A stretch of DNA of 64,000 nucleotides from DASXKD01 sp963806145 (lineage in GTDB: Bacteria > Actinomycetota > Actinomycetes > Streptosporangiales > Streptosporangiaceae). Each line of letters starts with the position of its first letter. Positions within the stretch are counted from its first letter, which is position 1. Below, piece by piece: positions 38,659 to 46,975 of the stretch. Under the pieces are notes generated by a model. That model saw nothing but the letters and a program-made list of their open reading frames with translations, was not told the origin of the DNA and made no database searches. The position numbers and the translations under genes were made by a program. The DNA is taken from NCBI GenBank assembly GCA_963806145.1, contig CAWDXD010000046.1, positions 22,871 to 86,870 of the forward strand. The letters run 5' to 3'.

Positions 38659-39465
38659 GTGGCGAGGCGGTTCGAGCAGATATTCGGCGCGGGCACCAAG
38701 CCGCTCATCGCCATGGCGCACCTCGGGCCCCTGCCGGGGACCCCGCTGTACGACGAGGCGCGCGGTGTCCAGGGCATCGTCGACGGCGTCGCCCGCGACC
38801 TCGACGTACTGCTGCGGTTCCCGTTCGACGCCGTCATGTTCTGCAACGAGGGCGACCGGCCGTACTCGCTGCGCGCCGGGTTCGAAGGGGTCGCCGTCAT
38901 GGCCCGGGTGGCCGCGGAGCTGGCCCCCAGGGACCGGCCGTTCGGCGTGGACTTCCTCTGGGACGGCCGGGCCGCGCTGGCGGTCGCCGCCGCGACCGGC
39001 GCCGCGTTCATCCGCGAGGTCGTCACCGGCGCCTACGAGTCCGACATGGGCGTCTGGGCCCCGGACGCGGGCGAACTGCTGCGCTACCGGCGCACCCTCG
39101 GCGCCCAGCAGGTCGCCGTGTTCATGAACGTCACGCCCGAGTTCGCCTCCACCATCGGCACCCGGGCGGTGGGCCAGCTGGCCCGGTCCGCGGCCGTGTC
39201 CAGCCTGGCGGACGCCATTGTCGTGTCCGGGCCGATGGCCGGCGCGGCACCGGACCCGGCGGCGATCCGTGAAGCCAAGCAGGCCACCGGCGACCTGGCC
39301 CCGGTGCTGGCGAACACCGGGGCCACGGCCGGCAACGTAGCGTCGTTCCTCGAGGTGGCGGACGGCATCATCGTGGGCTCGGACCTCAAGGAAGGCGGCG
39401 GCACCTGGAACCCGGTGGATCCCGGGCGGGTCAAGCGGTTCCTCGAGGCGGCCGGGCGCGCGTAG
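38659..39465 (+). CDS. BtpA/SgcQ family TIM-barrel protein
   Basis: A 268-residue protein of the BtpA family: MAHLGPLPGTPLYD at the start, VMFCNEGDRPYSL, GVDFLWDGRAALAVAAATGA, and LANTGATAGNVASFLEVADG with IIVGSDLKEGGGTWNPVDP near the end. BtpA was named from a cyanobacterial photosystem I gene, but bacterial relatives such as SgcQ occur in sugar or nucleoside gene clusters and their reaction is uncertain. GTG start at 38659 after GGAGG. Confidence 0.88.
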   Translation: MARRFEQIFGAGTKPLIAMAHLGPLPGTPLYDEARGVQGIVDGVARDLDVLLRFPFDAVMFCNEGDRPYSLRAGFEGVAVMARVAAELAPRDRPFGVDFLWDGRAALAVAAATGAAFIREVVTGAYESDMGVWAPDAGELLRYRRTLGAQQVAVFMNVTPEFASTIGTRAVGQLARSAAVSSLADAIVVSGPMAGAAPDPAAIREAKQATGDLAPVLANTGATAGNVASFLEVADGIIVGSDLKEGGGTWNPVDPGRVKRFLEAAGRA

Positions 39466-39494
39466 TCCCGGGCGCCGGAGCGGGCTGAGGACCC

Positions 39495-40805
39495 TCAGCG
39501 CGCCGCGGCGTCGAACTCCTCGGTGAAGACCTCGGCGATCCGGGCGATCTCCGCCTCGGTGATCACGAACGGCGGGGAGACCTGCAGGGCCACGCCGCGC
39601 AGCAGCCGGGTGATCACGCCACGCTCGCGGATCCCGGCAACCAGCCGCGGGCCGATCCCCGGATCGGCGGCCCGCGCCGCCGCGGCGATCTCCACGGCGG
39701 CGAGCAGCCCGGTGCCGGCGCGCACCTCCCCGACCAGCTCATGCCCGGCCAGCGGGGCGAGGGCCCGGGCTAGCACCGGCTCCAGCCCGGCCACCCGCGC
39801 GACGAGCTGTTCCCGCTCGATCAGGTCCAGGTTCGCCGACGCAACCGCGCATGCGGTGGGGTGCGCGGAGTAGGTGTAGCCGTGCCGGAACACCTCCGCT
39901 GACCCGGGGCGCCAGAACGGCTCGGCCACCCGCGCGCTGGCGATCACCGCGCCGATCGGCGCGTACCCGGAGCTCAGCCCCTTGGCCGTGATGATCATGT
40001 CCGGGTCCAGGCCGAACCGCTCGCTGGCCAGCCACGCGCCGGTCCGGCCGAACCCGGTGATCACCTCGTCGGCGATGAACAGCACGTCATGCCGGCGGCA
40101 GATCTCCCGGACGCTGGCCAGGTAGCCCTCCGGCGGCGGGTACACCCCGCCGGCCCCGACCACCGGCTCGCAGAAGAACGCGGCCACCCGCCGGGCGCCT
40201 GCTGTTTCGATCGCCTTTTCGAGCGCCGGCGCATCGTCCCAGGCCACATGCTCGACGAGACTTACCAGCGGAACGAAGGGTTCGGTGTTGGCCGGGATCC
40301 CGCCCAGCGATGTGCCGTACGCGTTCATGCCGTGATAGGCGTGCGACCGGGCGATCGTGACCTGCTTGTCGTCCTGGCCCAGCGCGCGCCAGTAGCTGCG
40401 GGCCAGCTTGGCCGCGGTGTCCACGGCGTCAGACCCGCCGCCCGGGGTGAAGAACACCTTGGCGCCGGGCATCGGGGCCAGCCCCGCGACCCGGCGGGCG
40501 AGCGCCTCGGCGGGCTGGTTGGAGAACGGCTCGAACGTCTGATAGGCGGCAAGCTGGCGCATCTGCGCGGCCGCCGCGTCCGCGAGTTCCGCCCGGCCGT
40601 GCCCGACATTGCAGTACCAGAGGCTGGCCAGGGCGTCGAGGTAGGGACGGCCGCGGTCGTCGAAGACCGTCGAGCCTTCGCCGCGGACGATCGTGACGGC
40701 GTGGCCGGCCAGGCTCGCCATGTTCGCGAACGCGTTCCACAGCACCGGCTCGCCTGGCGTGCCCGCACCGTCCGGCCCGCTCGAATCCCGCGGCTTCGAC
40801 GCCAT
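39495..40805 (-). CDS. Class III PLP-dependent aminotransferase
   Basis: A 436-residue omega-type aminotransferase. FFTPGGGSDAVDTAAKLARS binds phosphate, HAYHGMN carries the ring-stacking region, FIADEVITGFGRTG the cofactor Asp, and ITAKGLSSGYAPIGA the catalytic Lys near residue 282. It probably moves an amino group between a beta-alanine- or gamma-aminobutyrate-like amine and pyruvate; the substrate is not settled. It converges with the BtpA-like gene with 29 bases between stops. Confidence 0.9.
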   Translation of the reverse strand: MASKPRDSSGPDGAGTPGEPVLWNAFANMASLAGHAVTIVRGEGSTVFDDRGRPYLDALASLWYCNVGHGRAELADAAAAQMRQLAAYQTFEPFSNQPAEALARRVAGLAPMPGAKVFFTPGGGSDAVDTAAKLARSYWRALGQDDKQVTIARSHAYHGMNAYGTSLGGIPANTEPFVPLVSLVEHVAWDDAPALEKAIETAGARRVAAFFCEPVVGAGGVYPPPEGYLASVREICRRHDVLFIADEVITGFGRTGAWLASERFGLDPDMIITAKGLSSGYAPIGAVIASARVAEPFWRPGSAEVFRHGYTYSAHPTACAVASANLDLIEREQLVARVAGLEPVLARALAPLAGHELVGEVRAGTGLLAAVEIAAAARAADPGIGPRLVAGIRERGVITRLLRGVALQVSPPFVITEAEIARIAEVFTEEFDAAAR

Positions 40806-40948
40806 TGACCCATCCTCTCGCGGCCTGGTTAAAGACCCCTAAACCTACTGTCTGGTCCGGGCAGGCCAGCGCCCGGGCAGGTCCAAGCGCTCCTGCCACC
40901 ACGACGGTGAGGGACCAGCTACGCGCTGGAGGGCGAGGTGGGTCCGGC

Positions 40949-41833
40949 TCAGCCGGAGACCGGGATTTCCTTCCAGAGCCCGCCATTGATGTTGAGGTTG
41001 TTCCCGCTGGCCGAGCCGGGGCCGTGGTCCCCCACGTAGGTGTACAGCGGGTGCCCGTTCCAGGTGACCTGCTTGGTGCCGTCGGTCCTGGTGATCGTGC
41101 CGAAGGTGCCGGGGATGCCCGGGGCGGCGGATGGGGAGCCGGTCACCGGCGGCCAGTACGCGGCGCAGCTTCCGTAGCAGCTCGACTTGCCCGGGCTGGT
41201 GTCCGCGGCGAACGTGTACACGGTGAGCCCCTTGGCGTTGGTGAGCACGGTCACCCCGCCGGCCTTGCCGGTCTTCAGTGCCGCCGTGGCGCCGCTGGCC
41301 GTGGCTGCCGGGGCGCCCGCCCCGGCCTCGGCGACCAACAGCAGCACCAGGGCCACGACCGAGACCACGGCGACCAGCGTCTGCGCCATCGGTATCCCGG
41401 CCAGCAGCCGGGCCAGCCCCTGGCCCGGGCCGCGGCTGCCGGACGCGGCTTCCGGTGACACGGCGAACAGGCCAAGCACGGCGAACGTGGCGATCTCGAT
41501 GAGCCCGGCGACTATCCCCGCGGTGGTGCGGACCTCGGTGAAGCCGAACAGGCCGACCCAGACCGACAGCAGGTACCCGGCCAAGGTAGCCACGGCGTAC
41601 CCGGCGCCGAGCGCGGCCACGACCGGGTTGCCGGTGGCCAGCACCGCGGCGGCCAGGAGGAACCCGGCGATGATCTGCAGCAGGAACAGCCAGCCAATGG
41701 TGGGGAGGTTCCGGTAGCCGGTCAGGTACAAGTCAAGGTGGATCGCTGCAGTCGCCGCCAGCAGCCCCGCCCCGGTGAACCGGAGCACCGGCTGGAGCCA
41801 GCCACTGCGCACCGCCGCGTGTGTGCTGTCCAT
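40949..41833 (-). CDS. Membrane protein with secreted YxFxxD-repeat domain (COG4315-like)
   Basis: A 294-residue protein: helices between residues ~15 and 180, then an extracytoplasmic C-terminus with two repeats of the type GLTVYTFAADTSPGKSSCYG and GHPLYTYVGDHGPG. This repeat pattern with Cys and Trp (SCAAYWPP) belongs to the secreted-repeat family (COG4315). The binding role is unknown; fusion with a polytopic membrane domain is notable. ATG at 41833. Confidence 0.85.
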   Translation of the reverse strand: MDSTHAAVRSGWLQPVLRFTGAGLLAATAAIHLDLYLTGYRNLPTIGWLFLLQIIAGFLLAAAVLATGNPVVAALGAGYAVATLAGYLLSVWVGLFGFTEVRTTAGIVAGLIEIATFAVLGLFAVSPEAASGSRGPGQGLARLLAGIPMAQTLVAVVSVVALVLLLVAEAGAGAPAATASGATAALKTGKAGGVTVLTNAKGLTVYTFAADTSPGKSSCYGSCAAYWPPVTGSPSAAPGIPGTFGTITRTDGTKQVTWNGHPLYTYVGDHGPGSASGNNLNINGGLWKEIPVSG

Positions 41834-41880
41834 AACTGAATCACGGTACTCCGCTCCCGCTGGTTCATCCGCCCCGGGTT

Positions 41881-41988
41881 CTATGGGTGCGCGTGCCCGA
41901 CGATCCGGTGCAGGGCGGTGAAGTGACTGCGGTAGGCAGACCGGCCGGTGTCGGTGAGGCGGAGGCAGGCCCGCTGCCGGGTGTCGCG
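41881..41988 (-). pseudogene. C-terminal tail of a winged-helix regulator
   Basis: About 35 residues read RDTRQRACLRLTDTGRSAYR, then a His-Phe-Thr-Ala-Leu-His segment and a stop. The LRLTDxGRxAYxxHxxAL pattern matches the end of MarR-like winged-helix proteins. Nothing of the remaining ~80-120 residues is present and the frame upstream runs through an operator region. I call it a remnant of a regulator once divergent to the hydrolase gene. Confidence 0.45.
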
Positions 41989-42014
41989 GATGGCGCGGCG
42001 CTGTGCGATGGAGG

Positions 42015-42070
42015 TTTTGCGAACACCGTTTCCGAACGAATAGGCTAGTTTGCAAACAGCGTTTGCGAAC
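42015..42070 (+). promoter_or_regulatory. Four ordered operator decamers before the hydrolase gene
   Basis: Two 23-bp sites, 42015-42037 (TTTTGCGAAC, ACC, GTTTCCGAAC) and 42048-42070 (GTTTGCAAAC, AGC, GTTTGCGAAC), each contain two near-palindromic decamers spaced by 3 bases; the sites are 33 bp apart centre to centre, about three helix turns. This is a TetR-type repressor pattern and lies 19 bases before the hydrolase start. No TetR gene is adjacent. Confidence 0.7.
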
Positions 42071-42088
42071 TGATTCCCGGGAGGCACC

Positions 42089-43012
42089 GTGACACATCCC
42101 AGGCCCGGCCCCGCCCGCTACGCGCGCAACGGCGCGGCCGACATCGCCTTCGAAGAACTCGGCGGTGCCGGGGGTGAGCCCCTGCTGCTGGTCATGGGGC
42201 TGGGAGTGTCCCGGTTCTGGTGGCCGCCCGGGCTGGTCGCCGAGCTGGCCAGCCAGGGCTTCCACGTGGCCGCCTACGACCAGCGCGACGCAGGCGAGTC
42301 CACCCATTTCCCCGACGCCGGGGCGGGCAGCCCGCTGACCGCCGTGCTGCGCCGGCGCTCGGTCGCGTACACGGCCGAGGACATGACCGATGACGCGGCG
42401 GCGGTGCTCGACGCCCTCGGCTGGGATTCGGCGCACCTGTTCGGGCACTCGATGGGCGGCCAGCTCGCGCAGCGCACCGCGCTGCGGCATCGCCAGCGGG
42501 TGCGCAGCATCACCTCGTCGGCCTCGCTGCCGAGCGACACCGGCGGGCTGGCCGCCGCCCGCTACGTGCACCTGGGCCTGGTGGCCCGGATGGCCAGGAT
42601 GCGGTTCCCCGAGGGCCGGGACGGCGACATCGCCCTCGGCCTGGCGCTCGCCCGCATGGTGGCCTCCCCCGGCTACCCGTTCGACGAGGCGGAGGCCCGG
42701 GCCCGGATCGAGCGCGACCTGGTCAGCGGCGTCCGCGACACGGCGGCGCAGAGCAGGCAGGCGGGCGCCAAGTGGCACGGCGGGCGGCTGTCTGGGCTGC
42801 GGGTGCCCGCGCTCGTGCTGCACGGCGAAGCCGACCCGCTGCTGCGCCCGGCCGCCGCCAGGCGCACCGCGGCCGCGATCGACGGCGCCCGGCTGGTACT
42901 GCTGCCCGGCGTGGGCCACGACCTGCCCGCCGCGGTATGGCCGCAGGTGGCCGGCGAAGTCCGGGCCCTGGCCGACCGGGCCCGGTCAGCACCGGAGGAT
43001 AGGGTCCGGTAG
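42089..43012 (+). CDS. Alpha/beta hydrolase
   Basis: A 307-residue hydrolase: oxyanion-type LLLVMGLGVSRFWWPP, nucleophile elbow GHSMGG near residue 128, Asp in LVLHGEADPLL near 252 and His in GVGHDLP near 280. The substrate is unknown; TetR-controlled hydrolases of this group often act on esters or polyketide-like lactones. GTG at 42089 follows GGGAGGCACC. Tightly regulated by the operators just upstream. Confidence 0.92.
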   Translation: MTHPRPGPARYARNGAADIAFEELGGAGGEPLLLVMGLGVSRFWWPPGLVAELASQGFHVAAYDQRDAGESTHFPDAGAGSPLTAVLRRRSVAYTAEDMTDDAAAVLDALGWDSAHLFGHSMGGQLAQRTALRHRQRVRSITSSASLPSDTGGLAAARYVHLGLVARMARMRFPEGRDGDIALGLALARMVASPGYPFDEAEARARIERDLVSGVRDTAAQSRQAGAKWHGGRLSGLRVPALVLHGEADPLLRPAAARRTAAAIDGARLVLLPGVGHDLPAAVWPQVAGEVRALADRARSAPEDRVR

Positions 43013-43040
43013 GCAGGACCGGCCAGACGAGGGGATCGCG

Positions 43041-43715
43041 ATGACGACGCCGTCAGCGGAGTGGGACTCGGCGTACCAGGGCAGCCCGGCACCCTGGGAC
43101 ATCGGCCGGCCACAGCCCGGCTTCGTGCGCCTGGCCGACAGCGGGCTGCTGACCGGCCGGCTGCTCGACTCCGGCTGCGGCACCGGGGAACACGTGCTGC
43201 TGGCCGCGGCGCACGGCGCGGACGCGATGGGCGTGGACGTCTCCGGGCTCGCCATCGGGAAGGCCCGGGCGAAGGCGGCCGAGCGTGGCCTGGCCGCCCG
43301 GTTCGAGGTCGCCGACGCGCTGCACCTGGACCGGCTGGGCGAGAGGTTCGGCACCGTTATCGACAGCGGCCTTTTCCACGTCTTCGACGATGCCGACCGG
43401 CCCAGGTACGTGACCAGCCTGACGGCCGTCGTCGAACCAGGCGGCACCTACTACATGATGTGCTTCAGCGACAGCCAGCCGGGGGTGTGGGGGCCGCGCC
43501 GGGTGCGCCAGGAGGAGATCCGCACCGCATTCGCCGACGGCTGGGAGGTCGTGAGCCTCACCCCGGACGAGTTCTCGATCAACCCCGTTCAGGGCGCCAC
43601 CGTGGCCCAGGCCTGGCTGGCGGTCATCCGCCGCGCGCTGACCGCGGCCGGACGGGCGGCCGGCCACAGCCGGCCGATCCAGCGGCTGGCCTGGCGCACG
43701 AATGGGCTGGCCTGA
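43041..43715 (+). CDS. Class I SAM-dependent methyltransferase (TPMT-like)
   Basis: A 224-residue methyltransferase: WDSAYQGSPAPWDIGRPQPG at the start is the group's N-terminal signature (thiopurine/halide-methyltransferase-like), LLDSGCGTGEHVL is motif I near residue 40, and MGVDVSGLAIGKA gives the acidic residue. The substrate may be a thiol or small anion. ATG at 43041 with GAGGGG upstream; it follows the hydrolase gene by 28 bases and probably shares its control. Confidence 0.9.
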   Translation: MTTPSAEWDSAYQGSPAPWDIGRPQPGFVRLADSGLLTGRLLDSGCGTGEHVLLAAAHGADAMGVDVSGLAIGKARAKAAERGLAARFEVADALHLDRLGERFGTVIDSGLFHVFDDADRPRYVTSLTAVVEPGGTYYMMCFSDSQPGVWGPRRVRQEEIRTAFADGWEVVSLTPDEFSINPVQGATVAQAWLAVIRRALTAAGRAAGHSRPIQRLAWRTNGLA

Positions 43716-43752
43716 CCCGCGCTCCGCGGCACGGCCAGGCCCGGCTCTGGAG

Positions 43753-44736
43753 TTACCAGCGGTGGTGGACCTGGGCGCGGATGCGGCGGTCGTAGATGTC
43801 CTCGATGCCGCGCAGTTGCTCGCCGGTGAGCGGCGGCAGGCCCGCGGCGGCGGCGTTCTGCCGGGCCTGCTGCGGGTTCCGCGCACCCGGGATCACCGTG
43901 GTGACGCCCGGCTGCTGGATGACCCAGCGCAGCGCGGCCTGCGCCGGGGCGATGCCGGCCGGCAGCAGGGCGGCGAACTCCCGTGCCGCGTCGACGCCGG
44001 TGTCGAAGTCCACGCCGGAGAAGGTCTCCCCCACGTCGAACGCCTCGCCGTGCCTGTTGTAGTTGCGGTGATCGCTGGCGCCGAATGTGGTGCCGTGGGT
44101 GTACCGGCCCGACAGCAGCCCCGAGGCCAGCGGAACCCGCGCGATGATGCCCACCCCGGCGGCCTGCGCGGCGGGCAGCACCTCCTCCAGCGGCTTGCGC
44201 CGGAACGCGTTGAAGATGATCTGCACGCTGGCGGTGCCCGGCCGCCCGATCGCGGCCAGCGCCTCGGCGCAGGTCTCCACGCTGACCCCGTACGCGGCGA
44301 TGCGCTTGTCAGCCACCAGGGTGTCCAGGGCGTCGTAGACCGCGTCGCTGGAGAAGACCGGCGTCGGCGGGCAGTGCAACTGGACCAGGTCCAGCGTGTC
44401 GGTGCCCAGGTTGGCCCGGGACCGGTCGGTCCAGGCGCGGAAGTTGGCGAGGGTGTACTGCGCCGGGTCCTGCTCGACGCGGCGGCCCATCTTGGTGGCC
44501 ACCGTCACCGGCAGCCCCGGGTTGGCGGCGAGGAACTGCCCGATCAGGCGCTCGCTGCGGCCGTCACCGTAGACGTCGGCGGTGTCCAGGAACGTGACGC
44601 CTGCCTGGCCGGCCGCGTCGAGCACGTCCAGCGCGTCGGCGTCGGCGACCTCACCCCAGTCCGCCCCGAGCTGCCACGTGCCAAGGCCGGCCACGGAGAC
44701 GGCACGGCCGGTCCGGCCCAGAATGCGTTCTTCCAC
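43753..44736 (-). CDS. Aldo/keto reductase
   Basis: A 327-residue AKR barrel enzyme: FLDTADVYGDGRSE holds Asp and Tyr of the active site near residues 51-56, TVATKMGRR the Lys and LDLVQLHCPP the His. Later DNA-typical VTTVIPGARNPQQARQN binds NADPH. It converges on the methyltransferase gene. The ATG at 44736 has no strong ribosome site but agrees with family length. Confidence 0.93.
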   Translation of the reverse strand: MEERILGRTGRAVSVAGLGTWQLGADWGEVADADALDVLDAAGQAGVTFLDTADVYGDGRSERLIGQFLAANPGLPVTVATKMGRRVEQDPAQYTLANFRAWTDRSRANLGTDTLDLVQLHCPPTPVFSSDAVYDALDTLVADKRIAAYGVSVETCAEALAAIGRPGTASVQIIFNAFRRKPLEEVLPAAQAAGVGIIARVPLASGLLSGRYTHGTTFGASDHRNYNRHGEAFDVGETFSGVDFDTGVDAAREFAALLPAGIAPAQAALRWVIQQPGVTTVIPGARNPQQARQNAAAAGLPPLTGEQLRGIEDIYDRRIRAQVHHRW

Positions 44737-44774
44737 GAGGAAGGATCTTACGATGGCCGCCCGGGGCCCGGCCG

Positions 44775-44799
44775 GTCAGGTCAGGTCAGGTCAGGTCAG
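44775..44799. repeat. Five tandem GTCAG pentamers
   Basis: Five perfect GTCAG units run from 44775 to 44799, between the aldo/keto reductase start and the DUF5655-like gene. It is non-coding and potentially length-variable. Confidence 0.9.
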
Positions 44800-44975
44800 C
44801 CACGGCTACCGGCCCGCACTTGCGGTACGTTGGCGGTGGCGCGGGAGGGCGCCGCCGGGTCCGCGGGAAGGACCGAGTCCGCCTCCGTTCATCGCAGGTG
44901 CTTCGCTGCTGGACAGCCACGACCGTCTTGAGGCGAGCCGGAACGCGGGCCCCGGACTCGGTGAGGAGACGCGTC

Positions 44976-45959
44976 ATGTTCCGGCTTCCCGACCGCCCAG
45001 ACACCGATCAGCTTCGCCGTCAGGCCCGCGAACTGCACCGCGCCGCCGTCGGTGGCGACGCCCGCGCACTGGGGCGGCTCCGCCAGGTCTCCGGCAAGGT
45101 CACGCTGTCGGCCGCTCAGCTCGCCATCGCCAGGGACTACGGCTTCCCGAGCTGGCCGAGGCTCAAGGCCGAGGCGGAACGGCGCCGCGCCGGGGCGGCG
45201 CCGCCCGATCCAGGTGCGCCACCCGGCGACCCGGCTCCGGTAGATCCAGCCCCGGCCGACCCGGCACAGGCCGACCCGGCACAGGCCGACCCGGCACAGG
45301 CCGACCCGGCACAGGCCGAGGAGGCGGCGCCGACGGTGAAGTCGTGGGAAGAGATGCGCGACTGGGCGGCCCGCCTGCTGCTTTCCCGCACCGGCGAGGA
45401 CGTCCAGGCGTGGAACCGGCGTATCGCCGCCGCGGACCTGGCCGGCGAGCAGGCGCTGCGGTCCTGGCTGGCCGGGCACGGCGTCACCGGGTACGCCCAG
45501 GCACTGCTGGTCTGGGAGCGCTTCGGCTACCCGGACTTCATGACCACCGGCGGGGACGAACTGATCGACGCCCAGTACGCCGACCGCCCGCAACTGCGGC
45601 CGGTGCTCGACGCCGTGCTCGCCGCGCTGCCCGCGCTCGGCCCGGTGACGGTCCAGGCCCGCAAGACGCTCGTCAGCCTGGTCGGCCCCCGCCGTACCTT
45701 CGCCGTGGTCCAGGCGACCACCAAGAACCGGGTGGACCTCGGCCTGCGGCTGGACAACGAGAAGCCCGGCGGGCGCCTGCTCGCCGCCAGGGACATCGGC
45801 GCGGCCAACCTGCGGATCCCGCTGGCCGGGCCCGGGGACTTCGACGAGGAAGCCTTCGGCTGGCTGCGGCGCGCCTACGACGAGAACGCCGCACCACCGC
45901 CGCCACGCCGCACCGGTCCGGCGCCCGGCGGCGGTACTGGGGTCAGCTCACCGTGGTGA
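44976..45959 (+). CDS. DUF4287/DUF5655-like domain protein
   Basis: A 327-residue protein. Residues 1-70 resemble the ankyrin-like head (RELHRAAVGGDARALGRLR; ARDYGFPSWPRLK) common in actinobacteria. A linker with a repeated ADPAQ unit follows (four 15-base repeats at 45256-45315). The central part KSWEEMRDWAARLLLSRTGE and WLAGHGVTGYAQALLVWERF is DUF4287-like; PVTVQARKTLVSLVGPRRTF onwards is DUF5655-like, a domain often in predicted DNA transport or defence proteins. The biochemical role is unknown. ATG at 44976 with GAGGAGAC. Confidence 0.82.
   Translation: MFRLPDRPDTDQLRRQARELHRAAVGGDARALGRLRQVSGKVTLSAAQLAIARDYGFPSWPRLKAEAERRRAGAAPPDPGAPPGDPAPVDPAPADPAQADPAQADPAQADPAQAEEAAPTVKSWEEMRDWAARLLLSRTGEDVQAWNRRIAAADLAGEQALRSWLAGHGVTGYAQALLVWERFGYPDFMTTGGDELIDAQYADRPQLRPVLDAVLAALPALGPVTVQARKTLVSLVGPRRTFAVVQATTKNRVDLGLRLDNEKPGGRLLAARDIGAANLRIPLAGPGDFDEEAFGWLRRAYDENAAPPPPRRTGPAPGGGTGVSSPW
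45256..45315 (+). repeat. Four in-frame 15-base repeats in a coding linker
   Basis: The unit CCGACCCGGCACAGG occurs four times without change from 45256 and encodes the repeating Ala-Asp-Pro-Ala-Gln linker of the DUF5655-like protein. Exact repeats at the DNA level suggest recent expansion by slippage. Confidence 0.9.
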
Positions 45960-46439
45960 TCGACGGCTACGACCTGCCCGGGCGCACCTGCCGGCCGGAG
46001 CCAGGCGGACCCGGCCATCGCAACGTTCACGTGGCGCTGTCCGGCAAGGTCAGGGACCGGCCTTTCCTGGTCGTACCGGACAGGCCCGGGCTGGCCATCG
46101 AGCCCGTGCCCGGCGATGCCGAGTCGGCACGCTGGGAGGTCACGGTCACCGTGCGCCGTGATGCCGGATGGCTTCGACTTCACCGGGCCGTTCGTCGGGG
46201 GCACCCGCGACGACCGCAACCTCGGCCTGGCCTGGGGCGATGTGCCCGGCGACGGCACCTTGCGGCTGTTCCGCGGTGCCAAGCTCCGGCTCGTGGACGT
46301 GGATCCCGCCCTCATCGAGGATGCCATGCGCCCCGGGCACCGGCTCGTCGCCCGGATCCGCCTCACCGACCCCCGGGGCAACCCGGTCTGCGCCCGCGTC
46401 CACCCCCCGGCGCTCACCTGGTCCGTGCGGCCCGGCTGA
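45953..46439 (+). pseudogene. DUF5990-like gene interrupted by a one-base frameshift
   Basis: The first frame reads VVIDGYDLPGRTCRPEPG up to ESARWEVTVTVRRD, then meets a shift at about 46165-46168 (an extra G in CCGGATGG). The second frame continues GFDFTGPFVGGTRDDRNLGL, WGDVPGDGTLRLFRGAKLRL and NPVCARVHPPALTW to a stop at 46439. Joined, the ~160 residues match a complete DUF5990-type protein. The GTG at 45953 overlaps the end of the previous gene. Frameshift or sequencing error cannot be separated here. Confidence 0.65.
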
Positions 46440-46489
46440 CCATCGCCCGTAGCGCCCGCGGGCCCGCCACGCGGCAGAGCAGGATCCGG

Positions 46490-46921
46490 TTACTCGTCGA
46501 ATCCGCGGTTCCGGCGCTGGCGCTTGCGCTCGGCGGTGTGCCGTTTGGCCGCCAGCCTGCGCTCTTTGGCCGCACGGCTGGGCCTGGTGGGGCGCCGCGG
46601 CCGCGGCGGCGCGGCGGTCGCCTCGGTGAGTAGCGCGGACATCCGTTCCGCCGCGGCCTCACGGTTACGCAACTGGGATCTGGTCTCGGACGCGGTCACG
46701 GTGAGGACTCCGTCGGCCAGCCGGCCAGCAAGGGCCCGGAGCGCACGGTCACGGTAGACCGGCGGCAGCGTGGCGGAACCCTCCAGGTCGAAGGACAGCT
46801 CGACCCGGCTGTCGGTGGTGTTCACCGACTGGCCGCCGGGCCCCGCAGACCGGGAGAACCGCCAGGACAGCTCCTCGGGCGGCAGCGTGATGCCGCGGAC
46901 GGTGACATCAAGGCCGCTCAT
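46490..46921 (-). CDS. arfB: Peptidyl-tRNA hydrolase ArfB (ribosome rescue)
   Basis: A 143-residue class I release-factor-like protein: the GGQ loop lies in SRSAGPGGQSVNT near residue 28-32, followed by SRVELSFDL. The C-terminal tail is strongly basic (KERRLAAKRHTAERKRQRRN), as needed to enter the empty mRNA channel of stalled ribosomes. ATG at 46921. It follows the UGSC gene by about 55 bases on the same strand. Confidence 0.94.
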   Translation of the reverse strand: MSGLDVTVRGITLPPEELSWRFSRSAGPGGQSVNTTDSRVELSFDLEGSATLPPVYRDRALRALAGRLADGVLTVTASETRSQLRNREAAAERMSALLTEATAAPPRPRRPTRPSRAAKERRLAAKRHTAERKRQRRNRGFDE

Positions 46922-46975
46922 CTCATTGCCTCCCGCGCCGGCGCCCGGCGAGGCGTGTCACTGGCCGTGGGTGTC

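Noticed and set aside
44582..46633. 683-codon frame through the DUF5655 and DUF5990 region
   Set aside because: Most of it is a wrong frame; only the part from 45953 to about 46165 is real and belongs to the DUF5990-like gene.
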